From Streptomyces sp. DH12 (lineage in GTDB: Bacteria; Actinomycetota; Actinomycetes; Streptomycetales; Streptomycetaceae), in assembly GCF_020873895.1 (NCBI RefSeq), contig NZ_JAHWGT010000035.1, positions 1 through 64,000 of the forward strand: a DNA stretch of 64,000 nucleotides. Direction: 5' to 3'. The notes under the pieces were generated by a model that was not told where the DNA came from, ran no database searches, and saw only the letters and a list, made by a program, of their open reading frames with translations. The position numbers and the translations under genes were made by a program. Shown here piece after piece: positions 1 through 9,924 of this stretch (within the stretch, counting starts at the first letter, position 1; each line of letters opens with the position of its first letter).

Positions 1-133
1 GGCGGGCCCGGTGCAGGGGCGGCGGGGATGCGGTGGCCCTCTGCGCCGACCACAGTGGTGAACCCGCAGGCTCAAGACGGGGCCGCGAGTGGGTCCCGGC
101 TTCAGAGTTGTCCCCAGGTCCGGATGCCTCTAC

Positions 134-298
134 GGCTTTCCACAGCCATGCTCGGTGAGCCTGACTGTGGAAAGCCGCCACACATGCGTGTGTGGCGAGA
201 TGATCTTGTAGCGCTTCGCCGTCCAGCCATCGTGATCGTCGCAAGCTCCTCCACATCTGTCTGAACGCGCGACGCGCTACAAGATCATCTCTCCACAC
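134..298. other. Candidate oriT: nested inverted repeats upstream of the relaxase gene
   Basis: Three inverted repeats overlap here. A perfect 12-bp pair (GGCTTTCCACAG) lies at 134-145 and 165-176. A perfect 9-bp pair (CGCCACACA / TGTGTGGCG) lies at 176-184 and 189-197. A 25-bp pair with one mismatch lies at 190-214 and 274-298. All are just upstream of the MobF relaxase gene, where plasmid transfer origins are usually found. The oriT assignment is inference from position and symmetry. No nic site can be named from sequence alone, and some of these repeats could be operators or terminators. Confidence 0.5.
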
Positions 299-369
299 CT
301 CATGCACTACGATTGTACCAGGTATTGTATTAGCTCCTAAGTCGTTCCGGAGCGGGTAAGATCCACTGC

Positions 370-3300
370 ATGATGACCGTCCACAAGCTCAGCGCTGGGG
401 ACGGCTATGCCTACTACATCCGCGAGACTGCCAGCGCCGACCAGGTTCGTGAAGCAGGCCAGGAGCTTGGCGATTACTACGCTGCTTCAGGCAACCCTCC
501 TGGGATCTGGATGGGCTCCGGGATCGAGCTTCTGGGCGTTTCCGGTGTGGTCTCCGAAGAGCAGATGCGAGCCCTGTTCGGCGAAGGGCTGCACCCCGAT
601 GCAGACCGCATCATCGCTGAGCGCATCGCGGCTGGCGCTACCGCGAAGCAGGCAGTGAAGGCAGCCCGAATGGGCCGTGCATACATGCAGTTCAATGATG
701 CCGAGACGGTCTTCGGGAAGCGCTTCAAGGAGGAGCTTGAGCGCCATGCTCGTACCGAGAGCCGTGCGGCCACCGCAGCCGAGCGGGCAGCGATGCGCGG
801 CAAGGTCGGGGCTGTTCTCTTCCGGGAGGAGTACGGGCGAAGCCCCGAGTCGAAGGAGGAGCTCGGCAAGTTCATCAAGCAGCAGGAGGGGACGAAGTCT
901 AGGAATGCGGTAGCAGGTTTCGACCTCGTCTTCTCCGCGCCCAAGAGCGTGTCAGTGCTCTGGGCACTGGGTGATGAGCAGCTGCGAAAGACGGTCGAGC
1001 AGGCTCACTTGCAGGCCATCAGCGACACGGTGCAGTGGCTCGAACAGAACGCCACCATGACGCGTACTGGGGTCAGCGGTATCGCCCAGGAGGATGTGCA
1101 CCGCGGCCTGATCGCCACTCGGTTCCGGCACTTCGACAACAGGCACTCGGAGCCGATGCTGCATGACCACGTCGTGGTCAGTAACAAGGTCATGGGCCTG
1201 GACGGCAAGTGGAGAACCCTCGACGGTGCACTGCTGTACGCGCAGAACGTGCCGGCTTCCGAGCTGTACAACCAGCGGGTCGTCGAGGAGGTCTGCGCCC
1301 GCCTTGATCTGCGCGCCGAGCCCCGTGAGGTGACACCCGGGAAGCGACCCGTGATGGAGATCGCCGGGGTCGGATACGACCTGATCGAGGCTCACTCCGG
1401 GCGCTCAATGTCCATCAAGGAGCGGACCGCCGAGCTGGTCGAGCAGTACCGGCAGAAGCACGGCTACGAGCCGTCCCAGAAGACTCTGATTGCGCTGACC
1501 CAGCAGGCGACTCTCGACACTCGAACCGAGAAGCAGGCGGCCCGTCCTCTGGCGGAGATGCGCGCCGACTGGCGCCGCAGCGCCGTCGAGAAGTTCGGCA
1601 TCCAGAGAGTGGATGGCCTGCTCGAAGACGCCAGGGCCGCAGCCGCAACCAACCGGCCGCACCCAGCTGCTCTGGCACGTATAGACATCGAGAAGGCCGC
1701 CCGGGAAGTCCTCACCACAGTGGACGACTACCGCAGTGTCTGGGGGCGGCGGCAAGTCCTCGCCGAGGCACGGCGCTGGGTCATGACCGCCACCAAGGGC
1801 ACCGTCATGGGCGGTGATCTGGCCGACCGGATCACCGAGCGAGTGCTGAACGTGGAGGCCATCAACATCACTCCTGCGGACCTCAATCCGCGCTTTGAAC
1901 CGCTCACCCGCGCCGACGGTTCGAGCATCTACCGGCGGCTTGAAACCGAGCTGTTCACCAGCACAGCGGTCCTCGCGGCGGAGGACAGGATCGTCGCGGC
2001 AGCCCGTACCAGCGTCATTCCGGCTGTCTCCGTCCCCACCTACAAGCGGGTGGAAGAGGCGTACCAGCAGGCGAACCCCACCAGGCAGCTCGACGCCGGC
2101 CAGCGCGCCCTGGCCCAGGCCTTTGCGACCGGTGAGAAGCTTGTCATCGCCGGTATCGGACCGGCCGGTGCGGGCAAGACCACCGCGATGAAGGTGGCCG
2201 CGGACGCGGTCCGTGCGGCCGGTGGACGCGTCATCGGACTGGGGCCCTCCGCGCGTGCCGCGAGCGAACTGTCCAGCGGTATCGAAGCACCGGCGTACGT
2301 CCTCCACGAGTGGCTTGGCGCGCGCGAGCGACACCGCCAGGGGCAGCGTCTGCGGCCCGAGTTCGAGCTGGGCCCAGGCGATCTGATCATCATCGACGAG
2401 GCGGGGATGGCGGGCAGTAAGCGCATCGCCGGGGTCGTCGCCGAGGCACAGGAAGCCGGAGCTGTCGTCCGGCTGATCGGTGACCCCGCGCAGCTCGCCT
2501 CCGTCGAATCCGGTGGCGCTCTGCGCCTGCTGGCCAACTCGGTGCCGGTTGTCGAGCTGGAGACTGTTCACCGCTTCCGCGCCGCCGGCGAAGCGGCCGC
2601 GTCCCTCATGCTCCGTAACGGAGAACCTGAGAAGGCGTGGGCCTGGTACATCGATAACGGGCGGATCGTCGCGGGCACCCGCGAGCAGATGCAGGCGCAG
2701 ATCTTCGCGGACTGGCAGCGGGACTCCGATGCGGGCAAGTCGGCCATGATGATGGCCGACGACCGGGCCACCGTGAGCGAGCTGAACGCCCTCGCCCAGG
2801 CGTACAGGATGGGCGCCGGTCAGCTCGACCGCAGCCAGACCGCGGACCTTCACGACGGCCTCCAGGCCCACCGTGGCGACCTCATCGTCACCCGCGACAA
2901 TGACCGCCGCAACGTCGTCCGAGGCGGCAAGGACTTCGTCAAGAACGGTGACCAGTGGGTCGTCGAACGCATCACCGACGAGGGCGACCTGGTTGTCCGT
3001 CACGCCGATCACGGTGGCCGCACCTTGCTGGCGGCGGACTATGTCGAGCGGTTCGTCGAGCTCGGTTACGCCTCCACCGGACACCGCGGGCAGGGTGCCA
3101 CGGTGGCCACCGGCAGCGGCCTGGTCACCCGGCGAACCACCCGTGAGGGCGCCTACGTGCAGCTCACGCGTGGCCGCGAGAAGAACAGGCTGTACGTCAT
3201 CGTCGAAGAAGGCCAGACGATGCACGACGTGCTGGAGTCGATCGCCCGCAACGTCCAGGCGTCGCTGTCGGCCACCGAGTCCATTCAGGCCGAGCAGGAG

Positions 3301-6003
3301 CGCGCCTGGGGCATCCCGCAGCTGTCCGCCGAGTACACCGACGTGCACGACCGCGCGCTGTCGCTGCGCTATCAGTCCATGGCCCGCAACGTCCTGCACT
3401 ACGACGCCGAGGCACTCATCGCGTCCGAGGGCTGGCGGCGGAGCGTGGAGGGCGCCCTTCGACGTGCCGAAGCTGCGGGCTTCACCCCGGAACGCATCCT
3501 CAAGAGCGCCTTCTTCGAGCGGGACTTCCAGGACGCAGAAGACCGGGCAGACGTGTTGGGCTGGCGCATTGACCGCCAGGTCGCAGAGGCCCGGCGCAAG
3601 ATGGCCGAGCTGTCCGCGAGCGCATCGAGCCGTCCGCTCGCCGACCTGACCGATACGCAGCTCGACCGGCTCGCCGAGCGGGCCGGAGAGCGCCGCCGTC
3701 AGGCACTGGACTCCCTGCGCCAGGCCGACGCTCGCGTGGCCAGCCAGCCGCGCACTCTGGTCGTGGAGGGCCTGCCTGTGCCGGCCTGGCCCGGTCGTAC
3801 GTACGGCGACCTCACCACCAGCGAACTCTCCCAGGCCATCGCCGAGGCCCGGCGAGAGGGCCGCACGGCCGCCGCGCAGATCGCGTACGCCCAGCAGGAA
3901 CAGCGTGAACTGAAGGCCCAAGTGCTCAGGGCGACCGTCCGGGCCCGTGAAGGCGACCCGCGCGCCGTGGAGTGGCTGCGCACCGCCGGGCATGAACACA
4001 GGCTGACCGTCGAGCTGGGGACAGTGGCCGAGCAGGCCCGCAGCGACGAGCGCGCCGCCGTCGAGCGGCTGATGGCGCTGCGCCGTGAGCAGCGTCTGCG
4101 CGCCGAGATGCCCTGGGTGGACCGCGCCCGCGAGGAGTGGCAGCGCGAGCCCGGGCCGGCCGCGGCCCACACCGCTGGCATGGACGGCGCGAGCGTGGCG
4201 ACGGAGATGCGGGCGAACCTGCTGGAGCTGGAGGAAGCCAAGCAGCGGCTCCAGCGTGCCGAGGTTGTCGACCAGCGCGTCAAGGCCGAACAACGGCTGC
4301 GCGTGATGCTTCCCGACGCCACCGCGCCCGTTCCCGACTTCACCGCCGCAGTGCCCGAGTGGCTCGCCGCCCGGGCGGCCGAGCGCGACCAGCACACCCC
4401 GGCCGCCTGGATCGAGCATCTGCGCGCCCGGCGTGAGGTGATCGAGCAGCGGCTGATCATGACGGGCCAGATCCTCGCGGACGAGCCGCCTCGCTGGGCC
4501 CAGGCTCTTGGGCCGGTGCCCGAGGGTGGCTCCGAACTGCGCGCGGAGTGGGAGAGGACCGCTGCTCTCGCCGACGCATGGCGCGAGCAGCGCCGCGTGC
4601 CGGGCACCGAGCCGGGCATCGGTCCGCGCCCGGCGCGTGACGAGGACGCTGCCGCATGGGAAGCACTGCGCGGCCAGGTGGCTGAGGTGGGGCGCCGCTC
4701 ACGTGCCACCCAGGTCGCAGCGCGCCGTGGTGAGGAGCTGGCCGCGGCCGGCGCCTTCCAGCAGGCACCGACTCGTCGGGACGAGACCGAGCCGCTGGCC
4801 CTGGCCGTCGACCAGCGAGCGGAGAGCACCCCGACCCGAGAGGAGGAGGTCGAGGCCGAACAGGAGGTCGCTGCCGAGGAGAACGCGATGACGACGCTCA
4901 CTGCCGAGCAGGACGTCGAGGTCTTCGTCGAGACCCCGCCGATCACCGAGGAAGTCGCGCGGGAGATCGAGCACCCCGAGCCTGAGCCGGAACTGGCTGT
5001 AGACCTTGACCAGGGCCGCGACGCTCAGAGCGCCGAGCCCGTTGACCGGCGGGACGAGCGCGGCGAGGACGTCGACCGTGTTCTGCCGGAAAGCCGCGAC
5101 ATCGTCGAGGAACAGGACCGTACGGAAGCGGTGGCAGCGGAGGCCCCGGCTGTTCGTGCTGAGGAGCCGGACGCCCGCAAGGCGGGCAAGCAGGCCGGTG
5201 AGGTCGAGCCCGCGAGCGAGGCCCGTCCCTACGCTGACCTCCCCGATGCGGACCTGTCCGAGACGCTGGCGTACTACGTGGAGGCCGCCGCGTCGGCTCA
5301 GGAGCACGCTGCGGCCCAGCAGGCCAAGGCCGCAGAGCTGGTCGCCGCTTTGGAGCCTGGCGGCGCCGTGGAGCGGAGCGTGGACGAACGCGCTGCCCGC
5401 GTGCAGGCGATCCAGGATCTGCGAGCGGCGGCGACCCGGGTCAGCGAGCTGGATACCCGCCAGGACCGGCAGCAGCGCGCCGCCGCAGCGATCGAGCAGC
5501 AGCTGGCGGAGACCGGCCGGTTCGGCCGTCCCGCCGTCCGCGGGGATGACCGCACGCAGCTGGAGGAGCGGCTGCTGAACCTTCGCGCCGAAGCTGAGAC
5601 CACGCGCGAGCAGCTTGTCGCCGCCCGCCAGCAGCAGGAAACGAATGCCCAGAAGGCCGGGAACCCCGCTGAGCACGATGAGGTCCTGGCTTCCTGGCAG
5701 CGCAGCGGCGGCTCTCGTGAAGAAGTGCTGGAGCGCACCCGGGCGGTGCGTCAGCGCCGGGCCGACGCGGCTGTGGCTCAGGCGTCTGCGGCACGCGGTG
5801 AGGTGACGCAGCTGGACAAGGCGGCCGCGGCGGTGCGCAAGGAGCTCAACCACCGGGATGCCCAGCCGTACGAACAGCGGGTGGCGGACGAGGCCCGACG
5901 GATCCAGGTGCAGCAGGCGGCAGCCCTTCAGCAGCAGGCGCAGCAGTCGGCTCAGCAGCCCGGTCGGGAGGATCAGCAGAATCGCAGCGGGCCCAAGCGA
6001 TAG
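370..6003 (+). CDS. MobF-family conjugative relaxase / helicase (TraA/TrwC-like)
   Basis: This 1,877-residue protein should nick the plasmid at oriT, stay attached to the 5' end and unwind the strand for transfer. The N-terminus carries a tyrosine cluster (Tyr13, Tyr15, Tyr16). A histidine triad, HFDNRHSEPMLHDH, follows at about residues 254-267. A helicase domain has Walker A GPAGAGKTT near residue 598, Walker B LIIIDEAGM near 671 and a UvrD-like C-terminal motif (VQLTRGREKNRLYV) near 930-945. The last ~900 residues are Glu/Arg/Ala-rich, probably coiled coil. The MobF assignment is from the motifs. The ATG was chosen because it puts the tyrosines near the terminus. No strong ribosome binding site is seen. 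Confidence 0.93.
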   Translation: MMTVHKLSAGDGYAYYIRETASADQVREAGQELGDYYAASGNPPGIWMGSGIELLGVSGVVSEEQMRALFGEGLHPDADRIIAERIAAGATAKQAVKAARMGRAYMQFNDAETVFGKRFKEELERHARTESRAATAAERAAMRGKVGAVLFREEYGRSPESKEELGKFIKQQEGTKSRNAVAGFDLVFSAPKSVSVLWALGDEQLRKTVEQAHLQAISDTVQWLEQNATMTRTGVSGIAQEDVHRGLIATRFRHFDNRHSEPMLHDHVVVSNKVMGLDGKWRTLDGALLYAQNVPASELYNQRVVEEVCARLDLRAEPREVTPGKRPVMEIAGVGYDLIEAHSGRSMSIKERTAELVEQYRQKHGYEPSQKTLIALTQQATLDTRTEKQAARPLAEMRADWRRSAVEKFGIQRVDGLLEDARAAAATNRPHPAALARIDIEKAAREVLTTVDDYRSVWGRRQVLAEARRWVMTATKGTVMGGDLADRITERVLNVEAINITPADLNPRFEPLTRADGSSIYRRLETELFTSTAVLAAEDRIVAAARTSVIPAVSVPTYKRVEEAYQQANPTRQLDAGQRALAQAFATGEKLVIAGIGPAGAGKTTAMKVAADAVRAAGGRVIGLGPSARAASELSSGIEAPAYVLHEWLGARERHRQGQRLRPEFELGPGDLIIIDEAGMAGSKRIAGVVAEAQEAGAVVRLIGDPAQLASVESGGALRLLANSVPVVELETVHRFRAAGEAAASLMLRNGEPEKAWAWYIDNGRIVAGTREQMQAQIFADWQRDSDAGKSAMMMADDRATVSELNALAQAYRMGAGQLDRSQTADLHDGLQAHRGDLIVTRDNDRRNVVRGGKDFVKNGDQWVVERITDEGDLVVRHADHGGRTLLAADYVERFVELGYASTGHRGQGATVATGSGLVTRRTTREGAYVQLTRGREKNRLYVIVEEGQTMHDVLESIARNVQASLSATESIQAEQERAWGIPQLSAEYTDVHDRALSLRYQSMARNVLHYDAEALIASEGWRRSVEGALRRAEAAGFTPERILKSAFFERDFQDAEDRADVLGWRIDRQVAEARRKMAELSASASSRPLADLTDTQLDRLAERAGERRRQALDSLRQADARVASQPRTLVVEGLPVPAWPGRTYGDLTTSELSQAIAEARREGRTAAAQIAYAQQEQRELKAQVLRATVRAREGDPRAVEWLRTAGHEHRLTVELGTVAEQARSDERAAVERLMALRREQRLRAEMPWVDRAREEWQREPGPAAAHTAGMDGASVATEMRANLLELEEAKQRLQRAEVVDQRVKAEQRLRVMLPDATAPVPDFTAAVPEWLAARAAERDQHTPAAWIEHLRARREVIEQRLIMTGQILADEPPRWAQALGPVPEGGSELRAEWERTAALADAWREQRRVPGTEPGIGPRPARDEDAAAWEALRGQVAEVGRRSRATQVAARRGEELAAAGAFQQAPTRRDETEPLALAVDQRAESTPTREEEVEAEQEVAAEENAMTTLTAEQDVEVFVETPPITEEVAREIEHPEPEPELAVDLDQGRDAQSAEPVDRRDERGEDVDRVLPESRDIVEEQDRTEAVAAEAPAVRAEEPDARKAGKQAGEVEPASEARPYADLPDADLSETLAYYVEAAASAQEHAAAQQAKAAELVAALEPGGAVERSVDERAARVQAIQDLRAAATRVSELDTRQDRQQRAAAAIEQQLAETGRFGRPAVRGDDRTQLEERLLNLRAEAETTREQLVAARQQQETNAQKAGNPAEHDEVLASWQRSGGSREEVLERTRAVRQRRADAAVAQASAARGEVTQLDKAAAAVRKELNHRDAQPYEQRVADEARRIQVQQAAALQQQAQQSAQQPGREDQQNRSGPKR

Positions 6004-6018
6004 GGACCGGCACAAGAA

Positions 6019-6056
6019 CAGAGGGCGGGCCCGGAGTGATCCGGGCCCGCCCTCTG
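6019..6056. terminator. Bidirectional terminator between relaxase and transfer operon
   Basis: A perfect 16-bp stem (CAGAGGGCGGGCCCGG and its complement) encloses a 6-base loop. It sits between the convergent ends of the relaxase gene and the minus-strand transfer operon and would stop transcription from both sides. Confidence 0.85.
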
Positions 6057-6079
6057 GTTGTGCCTCTGCGGCGGTCGCG

Positions 6080-6661
6080 TCAGGCGTTCTTGGCGGTGCC
6101 GGCTTCCTTGGCTTTCGCCTTCGCCGCGTCCTCCACGCGCTTCGCTTTCGCCATCCGGCCGACCTGCTCCTTCGCCGGATGGGAACGAGGCGAGTCGAGG
6201 AACGGGCGGTCCGCCTCGCCGAGCCACTGGTCGAAGGCCTCCGCCATAGAGTAGGGCTGAGGCGGCGGGTCGATGTGCTTGGTCTGGCAGCTCGCACTGT
6301 TCAGGCGGGGGAGCAGGGCGTACAGCTCCTTGATCCAGTCGAGCTCAGCGCGGGTGCTCAGCTTGGTCGGATCACCCGCGTAGGTGCGGACCCAGCCGAT
6401 GAAGACGGCGCTGAAGTGCTCGATGAGCCGGGGGTGCCGGTACCAGCAGCGGGCTACCTGGCCGCGCAGATCGAATGTCTCCACGAGCCAGTCGACCCAC
6501 GTCACCAGTTCCTCAAGGCGCTGCTCGCGGTCTGCCGGGTCCATGTCGGCCCACACCCAGCGCTGAGGAGCGTCCGGCTGCTCTTCGGGCGGATCCTCGG
6601 GTGTCTCTTGTGCGGCGACTTCCTCCCAAGCCGCCTGGATGGTGTCGGTGTCCTCAGCCAA
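6080..6661 (-). CDS. Hypothetical protein, last gene of transfer operon
   Basis: A 193-residue protein I do not recognise. The N-terminus is acidic (Glu/Asp/Pro-rich), the middle is Trp-rich (WVWADMD, WVDWLVETFD, FIGWVRTYAG), and the last 40 residues are Lys/Ala-rich (AKAKRVEDAAKAKAKEAG), like a basic tail. It overlaps the 3' end of the coupling-protein gene by 8 bp, so it is probably translationally coupled and works with the coupling protein or relaxosome. No signal peptide or membrane helix is seen. The function is not assignable from sequence. Confidence 0.8.
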   Translation of the reverse strand: MAEDTDTIQAAWEEVAAQETPEDPPEEQPDAPQRWVWADMDPADREQRLEELVTWVDWLVETFDLRGQVARCWYRHPRLIEHFSAVFIGWVRTYAGDPTKLSTRAELDWIKELYALLPRLNSASCQTKHIDPPPQPYSMAEAFDQWLGEADRPFLDSPRSHPAKEQVGRMAKAKRVEDAAKAKAKEAGTAKNA

Positions 6662-8372
6662 CGGGGGCCTCCAAGGCAGTAGGGACGTCGTCCTTCGACA
6701 GGGAGACCGAACCGGCCGGACGGGCCAGCCATGCCTTCAGATCGGCATCGCGATAGGTCAGGCGCATGTTGACGCGCAGGGGCCGCTCGTTGAAGTACAC
6801 GGCGATGGCCGTGAGCTTCGGGATCTCACGCAGCTCGTGCACGGGCACCAGGTCGGTCTCCACGACGCTCGTCGATGTGGAGGCCCGACCGGAGCCGCCG
6901 GAGGAGAGGGAGGTGCGCTCCGCGTGTTCCTTGCCGAGCAGGTAGTTGAAGTAGCGGATCGTGTCATCGTCGGCGAGCCCCGGCAGGAGCATCCGAAGGT
7001 GGGACGCCGACACCACCGTCTTGGCGCCCTCGGATCCCACCCGCGAAGCCAGCTGAGACAGGTCGTGCCAGATCGTCATCAGCGCGATGCCCATGCCGCG
7101 GCCGGTGGTGAGGATGGTCGGCAGCTTGGGATACCGCAATACGTTGCCCGCTTCATCGACGAACAGCCCCAGGGCGCGGCTGAGGGGCTCACCGGTCTGC
7201 TCGAACCGGTTCTCGCCGGCGTGAATGACGGACGCGATGATCGACGTGAAGAGGGGGGCGAAGCGCTCCGCGTTGGTGGGCGAGGCGACGAGGATGATCG
7301 TGCCGTTGCCGTCCAGGACCTGCTCGGCGGTGAAGTCCGTGGAGGCGGAGACGTCCCGGATCTGCTGGGACCGGTAGACGGCTGCGATGACGTTCAAGGT
7401 GAACTGCACGCTGCCGGCGCCGTCCTTGTGCAGCTGGAGCCACGGCTGGGCGTAGTCGAGAGCGACTTCCGGGTACGTCGGTTCGAGGATTGCCCGGACG
7501 TGGTCGACGGCGTCGCGGCCTAGGGCGAGCCACTCGCGGAAGCGGTTGATGCCGCCACCGGAGAGGTTCGCGGCCAGCAGCAGCCCGGCCAGGATGGCGC
7601 GGGCCTGTGCGATCCACGGTTCGGCCCGCGGGTCGTATGCCTTTTGGGCAGCCTCCGCCATCCACTCGGCCATACGCTCCGCCGACTCAGGATCGGTCGC
7701 GTAGTCCACCGGCGACCAGTGGTGGGTCTGTACACCGGGGAGGCCGGCCGGTGCGATCACGTATACCGGCCCGAGGGCCTGGCGGCTGGCGTAGATGGCC
7801 TTGAGGTCGGCGGCCTTGGTCGTGGTGATCACGGCTGGGCCCTGCCATTCGGCGGCGTTGCCCAGGAGGAGACCGGTCGTTTTGGCGCTGCCGGGCGGGC
7901 CGAAGGCGACCACCGACGCGGCACGCTCGGTGACGGCCAGGATCTTGTTTGTCAGCTGCCCGCGCCCGGCCGTCATCCGGTCCGGACGCTCCTCCGGCTT
8001 CTCGGGTGCGGCCATCACCTTCTCGGTCTTCTTGCCGCCCCACTTGGCGCCGCCGCTGTCCTTGCGGCCGCCGAAGCGGATCACGAGGGCGACGACGGCG
8101 GTGACGAGGAGAGAGGCCAGCAGCACGACGAAGATCCAGAAGAGCCAGCCGGGAGGAGCGGGCTCGTAGGCGGAGCCGGGGCCCGAGACGACCGACCAGA
8201 CGACCGTCTCGGGCAGGCTCCGGGTGGGCGCGGGCCATCCGTTCCCAGAGAGGAGACCGGCCAGCTGGGCGGCCACGAGCACGACGGCGCTGAGCCCGAG
8301 GACTGCACCCAGGCCTACAGCCGCGAGCCATGTGCCGTCGTCGAGCCCGCCGGCGCTGTCCTGCTTCGCCAT
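6654..8372 (-). CDS. Type IV coupling protein (VirD4/TraD-like ATPase)
   Basis: A 572-residue membrane ATPase that should link the relaxase-DNA complex to the transfer channel. Two hydrophobic segments (about residues 16-40 and 77-99) anchor it. Walker A GPPGSAKTT is at 158-166 and Walker B LGLFVDEAGN at 401-410, with a VirD4/TraG-type domain between and after them. The architecture is that of T4CPs, not of the single FtsK-like TraB translocase used by most Streptomyces plasmids. It lies one base downstream of the VirB4-like gene, in one operon with the rest of the transfer apparatus. Confidence 0.9.
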   Translation of the reverse strand: MAKQDSAGGLDDGTWLAAVGLGAVLGLSAVVLVAAQLAGLLSGNGWPAPTRSLPETVVWSVVSGPGSAYEPAPPGWLFWIFVVLLASLLVTAVVALVIRFGGRKDSGGAKWGGKKTEKVMAAPEKPEERPDRMTAGRGQLTNKILAVTERAASVVAFGPPGSAKTTGLLLGNAAEWQGPAVITTTKAADLKAIYASRQALGPVYVIAPAGLPGVQTHHWSPVDYATDPESAERMAEWMAEAAQKAYDPRAEPWIAQARAILAGLLLAANLSGGGINRFREWLALGRDAVDHVRAILEPTYPEVALDYAQPWLQLHKDGAGSVQFTLNVIAAVYRSQQIRDVSASTDFTAEQVLDGNGTIILVASPTNAERFAPLFTSIIASVIHAGENRFEQTGEPLSRALGLFVDEAGNVLRYPKLPTILTTGRGMGIALMTIWHDLSQLASRVGSEGAKTVVSASHLRMLLPGLADDDTIRYFNYLLGKEHAERTSLSSGGSGRASTSTSVVETDLVPVHELREIPKLTAIAVYFNERPLRVNMRLTYRDADLKAWLARPAGSVSLSKDDVPTALEAPVG

Positions 8373-8373
8373 G

Positions 8374-9924
8374 TCACATCACCATTCGTTCGTCGGTTTC
8401 GAACAGGCGCTTCTCTGTTCTGGACAGGAGCAGCTGAACGGCGTGGCTTCCACCCGCGCGGCCGACTTTCCACAGGGCCCGGCCTCTCTGCCCGGCGCCC
8501 CAGCCGCCGATCAGGGCGCATTCGGCCTCGGTGAGACCGATGGCCTCCTTGGTAAGGCTCAGCGGTTTGGTGTCCTGGGCCAGCTGGATCCTGGTGTCAC
8601 ATTTGGCGATCAGTTCCTTGGCGATGGCGGACGCTTCCTCGCCCGCAGCGCCGAGGGCCTCGAAGTCGGCGAGCGAGTGGGTAGCCAGGAGCTGGATGGT
8701 GCCGGACGCTCGGCTGAGGCGGAGGTCCGCGTCGATTTTCCTGACCATCGCGGCGCCGCCGCTCTGGATCTGGCGCCACATCTCGTCGCGCACGACGATC
8801 CACGGCCGTCCGGGACGGTCGATCGCGGCCTGTGCCCATGACGAGACGCATGTCAGGACCATGGCTACCGTCTCGTCGCCGTAGTGCTGGAGGGACGCGA
8901 TGTCGATCGACTGAATCGGCGCCTCCCAGTCCAGCTGAACGCTGGTCTGCTCGTCGAACAGACCGCCCAGATGGCCGTGGATCATGGTGCCTAGGGCGGC
9001 CCTGATGGGAGCCATGTGCTCCCGGGCCGTCTGCACGTCGTCGCCGCGCACGCGAAGCTCCCGGGCCATGGCCTCAGAGGGGTCCTTGAGCTTCGCGTAG
9101 ACCATCGGGAGGGTCGGTGTTGTGAGGGTGCTCTGGCCATACAGCTCCCCGGTGACCTCCCTCACCGCGATGTCCAGGCACTCCTCTTCCTGCGGGATGA
9201 GGAATCGTTTCAGCTGGAGTTCGAGCAACGCCTTCAGCAGGGTGAGCCGACGGCGGTGGATCTCCTTCAGGCGTGCCGTCAGCTCCGCCGGGTTCGAGAT
9301 CTTGTCGAGGTCCGCGCCCAGCGGGCCGGCGTCCAGAGGATTGAGCCGACCCGACAGGCCGGGACCGAGCCGAACCGGTTCCACGCCCAGGTGCTCGCAG
9401 AGCTGGGCGTACTCGCCTTTGACGTCACCGGCGATCAGCATCCGCATCCCCAGGACCATCAACCGGAAGCCGAGCGCCTTGATATGCGCGGACTTCCCGG
9501 AGCCCGGTACGCCGGTGATCATGATGTTTGGGTTGGTGGTCAGGCCTTCCTTCACCCAGCCCGAGGGGTGGGCGCTGAAGGCCTGCATGGTCATGGTGTC
9601 CCAGCCGATGTACACCCCGATGGGCGGGAGGCTGGCCCCGTGAAGGAAGGGGAAGACTCCCGCCGCCGCTCCGGTATGGGCGCGGAACGCCTCCGCCTTC
9701 ACGGGCGAGGCAGCGCGGCCGGCGTAGGGCTTGTTCCACCCGAGCCTGGGGGCGACCCGCATCACGGTGGTGGGGTCTTCGAGCAGTCGGGAGCGCCGCA
9801 ACTCGCGGCCACTGAGCTGCGGTCCGGCCGGAGGCTGGCTCTGGTCCAGGTCGAGCAGCTCGCTGAGCGGAGCCGCTTCGAGCACGGTGTCTTCGCGTCG
9901 GCGGCGCAGGGGGAACAGGGCCAT
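8374..9924 (-). CDS. VirB4/TraC-like conjugation ATPase
   Basis: A 516-residue ATPase likely to power the transfer channel. Walker A GVPGSGKSA lies at residues 138-146, after a ~130-residue N-terminal domain with no membrane helix. An acidic Walker B-like stretch (PWIVVRDEMW) and an arginine-rich region (DADLRLSRASG) follow. The ATG at 9924 overlaps the stop of the SCO6880-type gene (ATGA). The open frame runs further upstream, but that extra sequence is Arg-rich shadow of the neighbouring gene. This SCO6880/VirB4-like/VirD4 order is a recurring actinobacterial transfer module. Confidence 0.88.
   Translation of the reverse strand: MALFPLRRRREDTVLEAAPLSELLDLDQSQPPAGPQLSGRELRRSRLLEDPTTVMRVAPRLGWNKPYAGRAASPVKAEAFRAHTGAAAGVFPFLHGASLPPIGVYIGWDTMTMQAFSAHPSGWVKEGLTTNPNIMITGVPGSGKSAHIKALGFRLMVLGMRMLIAGDVKGEYAQLCEHLGVEPVRLGPGLSGRLNPLDAGPLGADLDKISNPAELTARLKEIHRRRLTLLKALLELQLKRFLIPQEEECLDIAVREVTGELYGQSTLTTPTLPMVYAKLKDPSEAMARELRVRGDDVQTAREHMAPIRAALGTMIHGHLGGLFDEQTSVQLDWEAPIQSIDIASLQHYGDETVAMVLTCVSSWAQAAIDRPGRPWIVVRDEMWRQIQSGGAAMVRKIDADLRLSRASGTIQLLATHSLADFEALGAAGEEASAIAKELIAKCDTRIQLAQDTKPLSLTKEAIGLTEAECALIGGWGAGQRGRALWKVGRAGGSHAVQLLLSRTEKRLFETDERMVM

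Noticed and set aside
1405-4419. A 1,004-codon open frame antisense to the relaxase gene
   Set aside because: It is a codon-phase shadow of the relaxase gene in high-G+C DNA. Its translation is low-complexity without recognisable domains, and the plus strand has clear catalytic motifs.
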